Shown here in pieces: positions 22,785 to 34,706 of a stretch of DNA of 64,000 nucleotides. Each line of letters starts with the position of its first letter. Position 1 is the first letter of the stretch. Made by a program: the position numbers and the translations under genes. The stretch comes from Sialis fuliginosa (lineage: Eukaryota > Arthropoda > Insecta > Megaloptera > Sialidae): contig OY540822.1 of NCBI GenBank assembly GCA_961205875.1, positions 8,744,501 through 8,808,500 of the forward strand. Direction: 5' to 3'. The notes below the pieces were generated by a model. It was not told the DNA's origin, did not search any database, and saw only the letters and a program-made list of their open reading frames with translations.

Positions 22785-24783
22785 AAAAAACAATTAATAA
22801 TTATTAGTAATATAATATAGTAGAAATAGGAAAATAACATAATTTTTTGCCCGCACGTAGTTGACTAAAACTTTTTTGTTTTTAATTCCAAGATAGTCAT
22901 CATTTAGTAAATTTTCTCAGCTTCAAAATGCTTTTTTTTAAATGATTGACACATTTTTTGATGCCGAGATATTCAAGTTTGAATGAAAAAAGTACCCTAT
23001 TAAAAATAAACTTGATCCCACAATATTGATATAAAACATCTGAAAAAAATTATGAATATTCTTTGATAAGAAACAAAAACTTTTTTATCAAAACTTGATT
23101 GTTTTTCGAAAAAAAAATCCCAAAGAAAAAAAGTACGGCCAAGTCCTAAACATATACAAAAAATTCAAAATGCCATTTCTCAGCCAACTAAAAAAAAATT
23201 TACTAGAACTTTTGTTCACATAGAAGGTAATAAGTCTAATTTTCATATTCTTAAATATTAGAACTATGATTAAAAAAAGGTTTTTTTTACAGGATTATTT
23301 CAATTCGAACATTGTTTTGTTTTTCGTATTTGAAAGGTTAAGTTAAAATTAAACATTTTTTAAATGCTACTAGACAATAGGTGATTGTTTAAACTTTAAT
23401 ATTTTTTTTTTATTTCTGTGCGACCAAAATTAGGCCTTTTATGGTCGTTTAAAACTTTTTAGTACATTTTTAATTCAAACTCGAATATCGCAGTACCAAA
23501 AAATGCTAAAACAAATTTGAAAAAAGCGTTTTAAAGCTGAGAAAATTTCCTACAAAATAGTTACCTTGAAATTTTAGAAAAAAAATTTAACATCCCGTAG
23601 GTAACTTTCAAAATTGCATATATCCCATGGACTAGAGATAAAATATTCTCGATTTAAATTATATCAACTTTTCAACGATGTATGAAAATCAATAGAGTGC
23701 AATTTGAAAAAAGGCAATTTTCGAAAAAAAAACCAGGTCCTTTCGTGCAGTTTATATTTTTGTAATTTTATCAAATGTGTTCTTTACCCATTGTTTTTGA
23801 TTACACTTAAAAAAATTGTATTGAGTTAATTTATAAATGTCACTGTATCTATGACGCATTTGTTTGTAGGGGTAAGGGGGATAAAAATGGACATGTATGT
23901 TTCCTACCTTATTATAATAATCAAAGGATTCGAAATATGCATGCCAAATATTAAATTATGCATACTACGTTCACGTAGTTAGTTAAAGCATAGTTTTTAT
24001 GCATTAAAAATTCAAAATTTTATTTACGAATTTTTTTTTTAATTATTTTTTATGTTATAAGTTATAACATATAAAAGCTATTATTTTGGGTTAGTTACAT
24101 TTGTTACGAAATTGTGCTAGTTGAAAATTTCAAATTCGATTAAATAAAAATAAATTAATTTCTTCTTCACTTTGAAAAACTACGATCAAAATAAAATTAA
24201 AAATTGCTTTGCAAATTATATTGGAAAATATTAACTTATATTATTATAAAAAATACGCTATATATAACCAATTCATTCATAAATAAGACTAATAAAAATT
24301 AAAAACGTTTTTTTTATAAATTAAACCTACCTGGTTAAAACAACACAAAAACTTTAAGAAAATCCCAGTGTATTTAAAATTGATATACATATGTATATGT
24401 ACATATATATAGGCGGATACCCCAAGTCTCAAATTCTTGACCATCTCTCTTTGATCTGGTATTATTGTTTTGGCATACATTGGCGTCCTATAAACGGGTT
24501 TAATTTTATTGATTTACAATTATTGAAATAAGTACAAATTATTTACTATAATACGTATTCAAAGTTATTTTTAATTATTAGAGTAGTAAAGTTTAAATTT
24601 ATAAATGATTTTTTTCGTGACCTGACGTGAGCGTAAGAAATTTTAAAATTTTGGTTCGTGATTAAATATGATTGTATATGACAAATTAAAATTTGGAATT
24701 TTTGATTTCGTTAAAAGTATCAATATTATATAGAAAATGACGTAAAAACCGTTCTTGAGATATGGTCTCTCAAAGTTTATTTT
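22785..24783. other. Upstream region of the Gly-rich gene, AT-rich
   Basis: This should contain the promoter and the first untranslated exon of the minus-strand gene. I could not place them. No TATA box or initiator was convincing among many A/T runs. 24695-24770 shares attttgatttcgttaaaagt with 18895. No other gene is seen. Confidence 0.35.
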
Positions 24784-25425
24784 ACTTCCATGTTCCGAAG
24801 GAAATGAAAGTATTGTAATACCGTCGAAAAATCGTGTCCGAGATAATGACAGAATCTGATTGTACTAAATTGAAAACGTAAAGAAAAGTTAATTTCCGCA
24901 TGGCGGCTGTGCGTGTGTCTGTGTGTCTGGATGTAGAATTTTTTTTCGTTCACGATAACTACTATAAAAATGCACCGATCTGAATTATTTTTGGGGAAAA
25001 TGTTTTAGTGCTAATCGGTTTAGGGGGTTTTGGAAATATTCGAAATTTTGTAAATTCTATCGGCTAAAAAGTGAACGTTGTGAGTATTATCTCACTAATT
25101 TTGATAAGACTTGGTACTTTTGTAGTTAAATTGAACCTAAGGGACATTTGTTATTTGTACGTGCTTAAACAGCTATTGAAGGGGTGAATACCACCTTTAA
25201 AATTTGAATTTTAAATACTAATTAATACGTCACTAATTCATGTTGCCTTCGAAACAAATGCAACTAAATTCAAATGTGTATTATCTTTTTTTTGACATTA
25301 GGACACTAGAAAACTAATATTTATAATACAAAGTTGAGTTTTATTTCTGACAAATCCCATTAAAGTTTTTCATATATTAAAAATTATTTTAAAAGATATT
25401 AAAGAACATAAAAGTCATGTATGGT
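24784..25425 (+). repeat. Family C element, near-complete copy (about 640 bp)
   Basis: Starts acttccatgttccgaaggaa and ends near gaacataaaagtcatgtatg. The ends are weakly inverse (acttccatgttc against gaacatggaagt in the 50123 copy), suggesting a short-TIR DNA element. Marker block ggcggctgtgcgtgtgtctg. No coding frame. Confidence 0.7.
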
Positions 25426-26014
25426 TCTCCATACCGTAACTCTTGAACCGATAGTCAAAATTGATTTGAAATCAGCGTGTCAAAATCAATATAATGACAT
25501 GTAGAATTTTTATTTTAAATAACGGATTTGCTCTCACAATCTGTTTTGAGTATTTACATAAATAACAAAACATTAATGAGTATTTGTATGGTATTACTCT
25601 TTACCCCTTGAATAGCACGTCACTGTTCAAGGATATGTCGCTTCACATTTAAACAATATAACGTACATCTTTATTGCTAAAAATCCCCCCTTATTTAACA
25701 CAGGACGGGTTTTACCGAAGGTTGTTATCTTTATTTGTAATTTAATGTAGTAATCTTGATGGTGAATTATCATCATACACTATGACCCAATAAACTGATT
25801 TAATTGATTAATGAAATTTTGAACTGATGAAATTTCGAACAGATTTTGTTTATTTCTTTTAAAAGTCATGGCTAAAATAAATTTATACATTTCCTAATTA
25901 ATAATAAAATTGTTAATTCGAGGGCTAAAAACCAATATGTCATAATTCAGTTAATTTAACAGATGAGATAAAGAAACTGTTTTAAATCATTATTACTTAC
26001 TTAAGCATGGGAAT
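25426..26014. other. AT-rich spacer
   Basis: No gene or repeat recognised. Confidence 0.4.
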
Positions 26015-26245
26015 TTTTTTAGATCTCCGTTGTTTAACTTGACCTATACAAGTCTTGAGACTTCCGCGGTGATCTTGGCTTATGGGTGTCGTTTTATCGG
26101 CCAACGTTTCGTCACACATTGCAGTGGACATCTTCAGGGCTCTTCTAAGAAGAGTTCTGAATATGTGTGACGAAACGTTGACCGATAACACGACCAAACC
26201 GATGCGGCTTACACCCAGAAGCCAAGATCCATAACTTGACCTATA
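26015..26245. mobile_element. Inverted-repeat element with gacgaaacgttgg motifs
   Basis: Two arms of about 100 bp face each other around 26145. The left, from acttgacctatacaagtctt to ccaacgtttcgtcacacatt, is inverse to the right, from tgtgtgacgaaacgttgacc to aagccaagatccataacttg / acctat. The right arm recurs at 44545-44640. The open frame across it is not a gene. The motif set resembles terminal parts of Penelope-like retroelements, without any coding region. That assignment is inference. Confidence 0.55.
26099..26140 (-). ncRNA. Hammerhead ribozyme-like core
   Basis: Read on the minus strand: GCC (stem I, 5' side), CTGAAGA, a hairpin gtccac-tgcaat-gtg(t)gac (stem II), GAAACGTT, then GGC (stem I, 3' side). 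All conserved boxes (CUGANGA, GAAA, GUH) are present, and stems I and II pair. Stem III would be formed by self-complementary ACGU between two RNAs. Its stem II sequence differs from the copy at 7396-7426 yet still pairs. Catalysis is not shown. Confidence 0.5.
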
Positions 26246-26384
26246 TTAACTAAATACATATATGACATATATTTTGTATGACTTTAAGTACTCCGCTTTA
26301 ATCTTAACATAAAGAATTACTTAATTTTTACCTATGAAACTTACTTATTGTTAGTCATATTTAAATGTAAAAACGATAGTAAAT

Positions 26385-26530
26385 CAAAAATTCTTCCTCG
26401 CAATATCGAAGATACGAGAAGTTTTGTGATCGTTTTAGATTGAGACAAAAAAAATGTTATCCGATTTCAAAATTTTTGTTCTGTCTGTCTGTGTATCCGT
26501 CCGTCTGTCCCCTGAATCCTTGTCACACGC
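26385..26530 (+). repeat. Family A terminal fragment
   Basis: cttcctcgcaatatcgaaga / tacgagaagttttgtgatcg followed by a gtctgtctgtgtatccgtcc tract matches 47850-48010. Confidence 0.55.
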
Positions 26531-27654
26531 ATAATACATTTTTTTATTAGCTCTGATTTCAATTTTGCCCAGTCCGACTCTGTTTAAAAATATCACCAGG
26601 AAAAAACTCGAGGAAATATTTTCTAGTATTATTTATGTATTTATCAAAAAACAAATTTTGTTTGTTTCTTTTAATTAATAACATAAAGATGATTTTTGAA
26701 ATGTTCGACCCCTCGCTCCATCTTCTACGGGTTCGTTATTCTCCCCCCCCCCCTCTCGCACCCTGTCTAACGTCAGTTTTTCTATTGTTTACTTTGCATT
26801 TTTAATTAATTTTAAAATCGATTGCAATAAAATACATGAGTTTTAGTTATATAAGTAGAAAAATAGTATAATTAACATATATCATTATAATATTACTTAA
26901 TTCCAGTTATATTGGAAAAAATCGGAATTCCAGATGCGTTTTTTTAAATAATATTTTGTATTAAAAAATTTAATTGGTTGAAAACCCGAAACTGGTTTCA
27001 ACTTCAAGTAAAGTATATTAGAAAAATTAATTAAGAAGAGAAAAATAAATGCTTTGAATAGGATTCGTAAGAATTTTTTAAATGTTTGAGAAGTTAATTG
27101 AATATATTATAAAAAAAATCAATATTTTAGATTATAAAATATCAATTTTAAATATTAGAGGAAAATTTGTTTGAAACATCTATTAACATAAATTCTCATA
27201 ATTTATGGGTATATAAATGACAGTAAACCAGTTTGTTATTGAGAATGTTGAATATTTATTTAAATTCTTTTAGTTTTCATCAGAAAAGATATATTCAAAA
27301 AACTAACTGATAACGATTAAGGATTTTATTGGTATATATTTTTTATATAATAATAGTGTTTAGCAATTCAACATTAAAAATATTCTTACCTACAGAATTT
27401 TAAATTTAAATTTCATAAATGTTTTAGTTAAAAAAATCTAATAAATTTCAAGATTATCAGGATTGTATTTCATTTCTTAAACTTTTCAGTTTGAAATAAA
27501 ATGTATATGGACCTTTAAAACTAATTACATTATAAGATATTTTCGTGACCGAAATAAAAATTAATAGAAATAAAAACTTCCAGTAACAATTTACCACCAC
27601 AAATGGAAATTTCTACTAGGTAAATATCTTAAATCGACAATTGACAACTGTGTA
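26531..27654. other. AT-rich spacer
   Basis: No gene is seen. A C-rich patch (ccccccccccctctcgc) lies at about 26743-26760. Confidence 0.4.
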
Positions 27655-28430
27655 AATGTTTTATTTGCGAGCAAATAAAGCTGAACGTTTCTATGTCTGT
27701 CTGTCTGTCCATTAGTGCGCTTAGAACTCGAGAACCACTTATCCGATTTACGTGTTTTTTTTTTAATTCATAAATTTGTTCTCTGGCCAGGTTATGGGAT
27801 ATATTTTGTTACGTTAGGTAACATTAGGGGTAAGCACTAAATTAAGTCGGAAAAAAATTTATCACCAGCGCGCTCTTCTGCAGTACGCTGTCTAAACCGT
27901 TTAATATTTAACAAAATAATGTAGTAAAGAATTGTGTAGAAACAAAAGATCTAAAATAAAGTCCGCAACACCATATGTCTAACTTTTATATTTAAGCCAC
28001 AGTGACTGCTTTTATGTTACAGATTTTTTTTAAATATTTGGGTACTATTTACGTGGACTTATGACCTGCAAAACATTAATCCTTATCGAAATAAATGATT
28101 TAATCGTCATAACTACTAAATGTAGATATAATTGCCCTTTACAGCATCTAATTTGGTCGTGTAGTTTAGGAAATAACTTTAAATAAGTTATATACGGAAA
28201 AATATTATTAATAACGCGCGAACTAAAGAACAAGTGCCTGCCACATTGGAGCATCACTGACTCCCTCAGCTCGGCCGTTGCCTTCTGATCGATTGTTTAT
28301 TTTGTTTTCAATAATTTAAATTTAAACAACACAAATTATTTGTACTTTTTTCTTCTGATTCGTTTTTGTTAGGTAATTTAGGTGTTGATTAGTGTACTAT
28401 ATTTATAATTCCGTAGTCCACAATTACTTC
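27655..28430 (-). repeat. RTE-like retroelement fragment, reverse copy
   Basis: Inverse of 9995-10730: it starts with a tctgtctgtctgtcc tract, contains acttatccgatttacgtgtt and gttacgttaggtaaca, and ends attccgtagtccac. Open frames are chance. Confidence 0.6.
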
Positions 28431-28896
28431 TTTATAACATCGGAAATAAGAGAACTTTCTAGTCATTAAAATTTCTAGTACACTTCTGACAATGGAAGCT
28501 CTAACAACATAATGTTGTGATTTACTTGACATTATTTATAATATTATTTAATAAAATTAACAAACAAGGTGAACTAGTGACCATATTAGTAACACATAAC
28601 ACAAAATTGTGAAAGGATTTAACAATAATATATTTCTTAGAGGAATTGTACTTATGTGTTAATACGTGTGGCAACTTGAAGGTTATGGGTTCATAGGCTG
28701 CATTATATTATTCATAGGCAAACTAGCTAAAACTCATTTTTACCACCTATGTTATTGTCAAATATTTTTCATAACAACTTTGATATTTCGTAAACTATCT
28801 TTATAGTAAATAGTAATGTCAATGAATTCCTTATAATTTGTAGATTTAAATAAACTAATAAAACATTATTTAGAACTAAAAATATATCTGTAAGTA
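28431..28896. other. AT-rich spacer
   Basis: No gene or repeat recognised. Confidence 0.4.
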
Positions 28897-29724
28897 TATA
28901 AGGTACTGGACCAGTTATGGCCGCTATAAGAACAAGGTTTACTGTTTTTGTGATTGACGTAATGTTTTGTAATTCATGTTACTAATAATACAAGTAACTC
29001 TTTATTTAATCTATTTAATTACCAAAGTCTGCAACAGGGGTTATTTTAAGAAAATTTTTCAACTGTAAATATCTTTCTTTTTTTGCTCTACACTTACAGT
29101 TTTTTATTTTTTTCATTGTACTTGCATTTTTTGAACTACATAAATTAGCTTTTAAAACTGTTCTTACAAATTATAATGACCTTTTTTTGCCTACACTTAC
29201 ATTTGCAATTTTTCAACTACACAAATTAGTTTTTACAACTGCAGTTTTCATTTTTGGAAATGCAGAAATAAGCTACAACTACACACTAAAATAACCCCTG
29301 GTCTGCAAATGTAGTTTGTTTTTTAAATTATAACCTTTTATTTTGTTTTTATTTTTTCTCCAGTAATGGATAAAGTAAAAACAGTAATGATCACGTAGTG
29401 ATGGACACTTGCTAATGATTACAAAACGATAAGTACTACGACACAAAAGATATAAAAGAAAGAATCGTCAAATTTGAAACAATGTAAAGCAGATGCTATG
29501 ATCATATATAATTATTAATTAATTAGTTTAAATGTTCACCATTTTGACACCTATTGGCCGATTGTCATCAAATCACGTTGTAAGATAGTTAAATGTATAT
29601 ATATTAATATTCAGAAATGGTAGTACTCAAATATCAACAAATATTACTAATTCAGTACATTTAATTAAAAAATAACCATTACTGGGGTCATATTCAAGAC
29701 TGGTGCCAGTGGCCAGTACCTTAT
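28897..29724 (+). repeat. Family B TIR element, interrupted by a hAT MITE
   Basis: Ends tataaggtactggaccagtt and gccagtggccagtaccttat. The interior matches 53051-53572. Removing the 29035-29300 insertion and its duplicated octamer leaves about 554 bp, close to the 522-bp complete copy. Confidence 0.75.
29035..29300. mobile_element. 266-bp hAT-like MITE nested in family B
   Basis: Inverted ends caggggttattttaag and taaaataacccctg, with an exact 8-bp duplication gtctgcaa at 29027-29034 and 29301-29308. The interior has repeated actacacaaattagttttta-type segments. Non-coding. Confidence 0.9.
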
Positions 29725-30146
29725 TTAAAGAAAGATGTCCTGAGTGACTGACTGACTGATTTTAGGGGTGTTGAGATTTTTCTAAATTCAACTCCATTAG
29801 AGGGGGGTAAACTTTATTTTATTTTATTTTGTTTATCTGCATATCTGCTTACATTAAAGGTGAATTTTGAGCAAAATATTTGATTTATTTAAATAAAAAT
29901 ATATTTTATAATTTATACATAAATATTCATAAAAGCGAATACAACGTGGACGAAGCCACGGTATCATTTAGTAAGTAAATATCGCGAAAAATAAATATTA
30001 AAATCAAGGTATGTAAAATACAAGGTAACCTCAGTAGCTCGGCACGTGAGAGAGAAATACGTCATCTGTGGTGGAGAGGGGGAATTATGCGACCAATCAT
30101 AACAAATATAGCTTTGTAACTCGGCGAGAGAAGGGGAAAATACGTC
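29725..30146. other. Spacer with an RTE-like tail
   Basis: No gene. About 29930-29970 (aaagcgaatacaacgtggac / gaagccacggtatcat) is an inverse RTE-type end. gactgactgactgatttta lies at 29745. Confidence 0.4.
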
Positions 30147-30154
30147 ATCTAGGG

Positions 30155-30586
30155 CAAGCTTGTCCAACCCGCGGCCCGCGAGTATCTTTGATAATAAAAA
30201 ATAATAATAATAATAATAAATATAACACAACACTAAAAGGATTCTACGATTTAAAAAATAAAATACAATGTTTTTAGAATCAAAAAGAAAAACTAGAGGT
30301 ACCTTATTTGGTTGGAAGATAAGCTTTCAAAACTTAAAAAATAAAACAGACTTTAAAAAACCAGAAACACTGAAATGTATACCTGATAATTAAATTTAAC
30401 AGTTTTTGAAGTCGGTTTTCTTTTCTCTTTATTAAAAAGTTTTTTATTGACTTGGCACTGATTTCAAAAACTGTAAAATTTAATTATTAGGTATATTTCT
30501 CAGTGTTTTTAGTTTTTTTAAAATGTTTTCTCAAAACAACATTTATGCTATGCGGCCCAAAAGGTTCAAAAGGTTGGACACCTATG
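30155..30586. mobile_element. 432-bp hAT-like element with exact 8-bp TSD
   Basis: Ends caagcttgtccaacccgcgg and ggttggacacctatg are imperfect inverted repeats, with gcggccc boxes just inside each. The octamer atctaggg is duplicated exactly (30147-30154, 30587-30594). No transposase frame. Confidence 0.9.
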
Positions 30587-30594
30587 ATCTAGGG

Positions 30595-31004
30595 TGCCCA
30601 AGCTGATTGTTCAAAAGCTACTGAGGCAACCTGTGTATTTAAATAAACCTTGTATTAAAATAATATAATTGTTGCATTATTTAAGTATTTATATTATTAT
30701 TATTTTTATAGTATTTAATATTTTATCTATCATACATTGAAAATAGCTTTTAACAAATTCCAACTGATAAAACTTGTATTTTTTTTATTATAAAAATTTC
30801 TTCAAGGATTCTCCGCGTTTTTTTTTTAAATCACCTGCAGTGATGGTGGTTAAATTACATCGACATCCAGCGGTGCACCTCGGAAAAAAAATCGGAGGGG
30901 GGGGGGCATTATTTCTTTTGTAATTATATAGGTATAATTTTCATTTTTATTTTGTTATTTTAATTATCAATTGTAATTACTAATTTTGTCTTACCTAATT
31001 GTGT
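30595..31004. other. AT-rich spacer
   Basis: No gene is seen. There is a G run at 30894-30906. Confidence 0.4.
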
Positions 31005-31145
31005 CTATGAACGATTTTCTCAGTAACTACTGAACGGATTTTATTCTGGTTTTCACTAATGAATAGAGTGTTTCACTAGGAAGGTTTAGGTGTATAATTT
31101 GTTGATATTTTGTGTAAATTTCATGAAGTCGAGAAAAAAATCGTC
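31005..31145 (+). repeat. RTE-like retroelement fragment
   Basis: acgattttctcagtaactac / tgaacggattttattctggt, followed by gagtgtttcactaggaaggt / ttaggtgtataatttgttga, is the standard non-coding body of insect RTE-derived repeats. The overlapping minus-strand frame (31027-31356) is an artefact of it. Confidence 0.5.
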
Positions 31146-32479
31146 GGAGAGGTATTTTCGCGTAAATAGTGAAACAATGTTTAATATGTTTATTACAGAT
31201 TTTTTTTTTATTTTTACATACTGGATGACTACGGTACATAGGGATTAAATAATATTTTAAATATATTCGAATATTTGTTCTCCTGCCGACAAATTCGCAA
31301 GTAAAAAAGTTTGGTTCGAATTTTATGTCATCGAAATTTTGACCTCGAATTTGCAAATAATTAAATGCTTTGGTTTGTCTTACAACTATTAATTTTATTC
31401 ACAATTCAACTTGCAAGATCTTCTGCTTGTATTTAAGGCGAAACATGTTTGCAATGGCCCAAAAATGCCCCTAGTGACACTCCTTTCATTATTCTAACTT
31501 TTTTGGTAATAGTCATAGACATTCTGTATTGGTGTAACATTTGTTCAAAAAGTAAGAGAGAGATGCAGTGTAGTTTGGAATATATCTATCTCTTTTTCTA
31601 AGAATCTGGTTGGTAACTTACTACAGTTCAGGATAGTATTTCTGTCAGATATATTTTTGTATATCATCTTGTGATTCTTGTGCAATAAGTTTTTTATTAG
31701 AAAAGTAAATAATATAAACAATAAACATACTATCATATTTCATATTCATATTTCATCGAGGAAATAAAAAAAAAAAATCAATTGATCTGATAGAAATTTG
31801 CAAAATTATGAACGGATATTCCGGGAAAATAACATTTTTGCTACCAAAAATATTAAATATATATTAATAAAAAATAGTTTTAAATCAATTCCCACGTGGT
31901 TGTTAGAAAATGATGAGGTTGCTACACTTACAAACAGCACATACAAAACAAACAAACAAAATTTTAAATATTTTTTTTGATATTAGGTTACATTACGAAG
32001 CTACGAAAAAGGAAGAACAAGATATTAAAATTGGGTCAAAAAATTCGAAACTTATATTATTTAGAAAACAATAATTGTTTTTTTTTTAATAAAATTTTTT
32101 TATAACGTTTATTATTTTTCGTTTTTTAACCTCTTTATATATATCTATGAATATTTTTAATGTTCGGGGCCAAGAATGAAATAGTTACACTCCTGTTTAA
32201 AAAAAGGACAAGTATATTCCAAACCTGTTTCCATCTCTTTCTTTTGACACTTGCTCGAACTGTTCTATACATATACGAAGGAAGGCGCTATCTGGTAACA
32301 ATAGACGGAAATTGATTTTTTTATTTTTAAATAACACCATCTGTGAGAGTTGCAAAAAACTAAATATCCTTATTGACTATCCAATTTGAAAGTGGTCTTA
32401 TTTGATAAATTTTTTTAATTTTTAATACAATAGTTAGTTCTGATATGTACTAACAGTACATTGTGTTGCTGCTAGATGG
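31146..32479. other. AT-rich stretch, imperfect inverted pair
   Basis: No gene is recognised. gtttggaatatatctatctc near 31574 and the inverse of agtatattccaaacctgttt near 32212 may be the ends of an old element of about 700 bp. Confidence 0.35.
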
Positions 32480-32493
32480 CACCACAGCCTTTT

Positions 32494-32793
32494 TTTTTTT
32501 TTTAATTTTGTCTATCGAACTGTTCGTGCAGTTGTTTTATGTTCTGTTTTAATTTATTTTTATTTTATTTTATTTTATGTTTTTGTTAATTGTTTGGTTT
32601 TATTTATTTGGTTATTTGTTTATTTGTTTGTTTATTTACTTATTTATTTATTTATTTTACAAAAATTTATTTATTATTATTATTTTTTTTATTATTGTTG
32701 TTTTTTATTTTTATTTATTATTGCTTATTCTACCTATGCTACCCTATACACATAGAAGGAATGGCCAGGTTCATGGGTTTTCTGCTGGGTTTA
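32494..32793 (-). mobile_element. 5'-truncated retro-insertion with poly(A) and TSD
   Basis: caccacagcctttt occurs at 32480-32493 and 32794-32807, a target-site duplication. The left copy runs straight into a T run (poly(A) on the minus strand), and a ttta-rich 300-bp body follows. The layout (T run, ttta-rich 3' UTR) resembles the 3' end of the LINE at 53736, but sequence identity was not established. Confidence 0.65.
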
Positions 32794-32807
32794 CACCACA
32801 GCCTTTT

Positions 32808-33064
32808 ATATTAAATAAAATGCTACGAAAAACATGAAAATTATAGATTTTTTTCAAACATACTGGAAAAGCATGCGATATAATAAAATAAGGAAAACAA
32901 GTTATATTTATGGGTCAGGGAAAATTCTATATGTATAAGTTATTGAAACCATGGAAATGTTATGAATTATAAATGAATCGGTGAGTTCCAAAACTCGTTC
33001 ATTCCATTAAAAAATAATCGGGATGTCAGTAGATTTTGAAAGAAATTTTGACTTTACACAAAAG
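32808..33064. other. AT-rich spacer
   Basis: No gene or repeat recognised. Confidence 0.35.
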
Positions 33065-33345
33065 TGACATTACAATATGAAATAATGCCAAAAATTCTTT
33101 CCAAAACTATTTATTTTTGCCGCATGGCGACGCTAGGAATATTGCTATGCTGTTGAACGATGCGAGGGGAAATCATGTGTGTATGTTAACTTTATTTTAC
33201 CTGCTTTAACGGCAATATACAATGCTTTTTTGTGCACATCTATGGCACAGTACCTTTCGAATGATATAAGCTTCATTCGCCTCGTTTTATAATAAATACT
33301 AAAAAAACGTACGATAATTTTCGATGTTCATGGATTAATATATAA
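33065..33345 (-). repeat. Family D repeat, copy 1
   Basis: Inverse of 62412-62600: shared blocks are aaaactatttatttttgccg, ctatggcacagtacctt, tataataaatactaaaaaaa and cgtacg. Element boundaries are not clear. Confidence 0.5.
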
Positions 33346-33462
33346 CCCTTACTAGGGACAGTTGATTTTAAAATAGTATTGACATTTAAAAATGTTATTG
33401 CACAAAATAATAACTGTTATGCTCAATGTGTATAAAATAATGCACATTTAAACTGTTCTATA

Positions 33463-33845
33463 AAGTGTATTCCAAGTTGATTAAGACATAGGAAATTTAA
33501 CATGGGGACAATTCCCTTTGGTCAAATTTACCGACGTGTTATTGGTGCATTTTGAAATGCCACCACAAAATTTAATAAAATAGTAATTAGTATTTTGTTT
33601 TAATATTTATATCTGCCAAAAAATATTATTATAATTTCATCTAGGATGCTTACTTTAATTTCATTAATGTGTTTTATTCTTTATTAAAGTTGAAAACAAA
33701 ATACTGTTGATTAATTTAAAATTGATCAGTTAGTTTCGAGGCGGCATTTCAAAATGCATCGTTAAATTTGACCAAAGGTTACTACAACATTTCTAATTAT
33801 CCCCATGTTAAATTTCCTATGTCTTAATCAACTTGGAATACACTG
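33463..33845. mobile_element. Foldback MITE, complete copy (383 bp), TA-flanked
   Basis: The arms agtgtattccaagttgatta / agacataggaaatttaacat and their complement ending tccaagttg-type at 33845 run over about 100 bp each. A second inverse box, gcattttgaaatgcc, lies inside. TA lies at 33461-33462 and 33846-33847. Other copies: 4315-4424 (left half) and 43441-43709. Confidence 0.85.
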
Positions 33846-33847
33846 TA

Positions 33848-34431
33848 GGGTCAACTGGGGTAAAAGTGAATCAAAATACAAATCTTTCATGTTTTTTGAC
33901 AGTTAACGATACAAATTCTTACTTTAATTTTTTCTACTAGTTGCGCTTATGAAAAACCATTTTAAATACTTACGTCATTTGAACTGTACGATACAACACG
34001 GACTTAGAAATGAAAAAAGTGTGTTTCATAAAAATGAAACCTCTAATTTGGGAATAAGTGAAACAGGTAAGGGAAAAAGTAAAACAGGCCTCTAATAGAA
34101 AATATTTCTCGAAAAATTAAAAGAAAAGCTGCTTTGGCAATTTTGATTTATCTTCTTTGTGGCATATCAATGTGAAATTGTATCTTTAATTAATATCTGA
34201 GCTATACAGAAAGTTATGTGCAAAGAATTAAAATTTAATTCACACGTTTTGACATCGACTAACAGGGAAATCTGTAGGGGTGACACATCACTTATTAGGC
34301 GATTCATATTTTCAGGTCGCTTTAACAAACCTTTAATGATGATGTCAGTTTTTATAATTGTCCTATTAGTTGCAAGTTTGTTTCACTTTTACCCCATTTT
34401 TTTGGTGTTTCATATTTACCCCACTCGACCC
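33848..34431. mobile_element. Family G TA-flanked MITE, 584 bp
   Basis: Ends gggtcaactggggtaaaagt and its imperfect inverse taccccactcgaccc, with TA at 33846-33847 and 34432-34433. The left TA is shared with the preceding MITE. A second copy lies at 51108-51663. Open frames across it are chance. Confidence 0.85.
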
Positions 34432-34602
34432 TATAGTAATTAATATGAAATATACTTACCAGAAAGTACTGGAGAGGATTTATTATTAAATAAAAAAATA
34501 TATACAAACTGGAATAATACTGTTAAAAAATATTTATTAAAAAAGAAAGCATCATGGAATATTCTGTCCAAGTTATTCTACCCTTTAAAAAATAAACTAA
34601 CT

Positions 34603-34698
34603 TAGAGGATCTCAAACTCATAAAGGAAAAAAATTATATTGTTTTGAAATGAATATTAAACAACGAATGGTTCATGGACCATAGTTTGGGAACCTCTA
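34603..34698. mobile_element. 96-bp hAT-like micro-element
   Basis: tagaggatctcaaac and gtttgggaacctcta are inverted ends. The flanking octamers aactaact and aattaatt differ only by two C/T changes. Confidence 0.55.
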
Positions 34699-34706
34699 AA
34701 TTAATT

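Noticed and set aside
25997-26197. 66-aa minus frame with MSTAMCDETLADKT
   Set aside because: It translates the inverted-repeat element with the hammerhead-like core and has no independent support.
31027-31356. 109-aa minus-strand frame
   Set aside because: It overlaps a standard RTE-type non-coding repeat; residues follow the repeat sequence.
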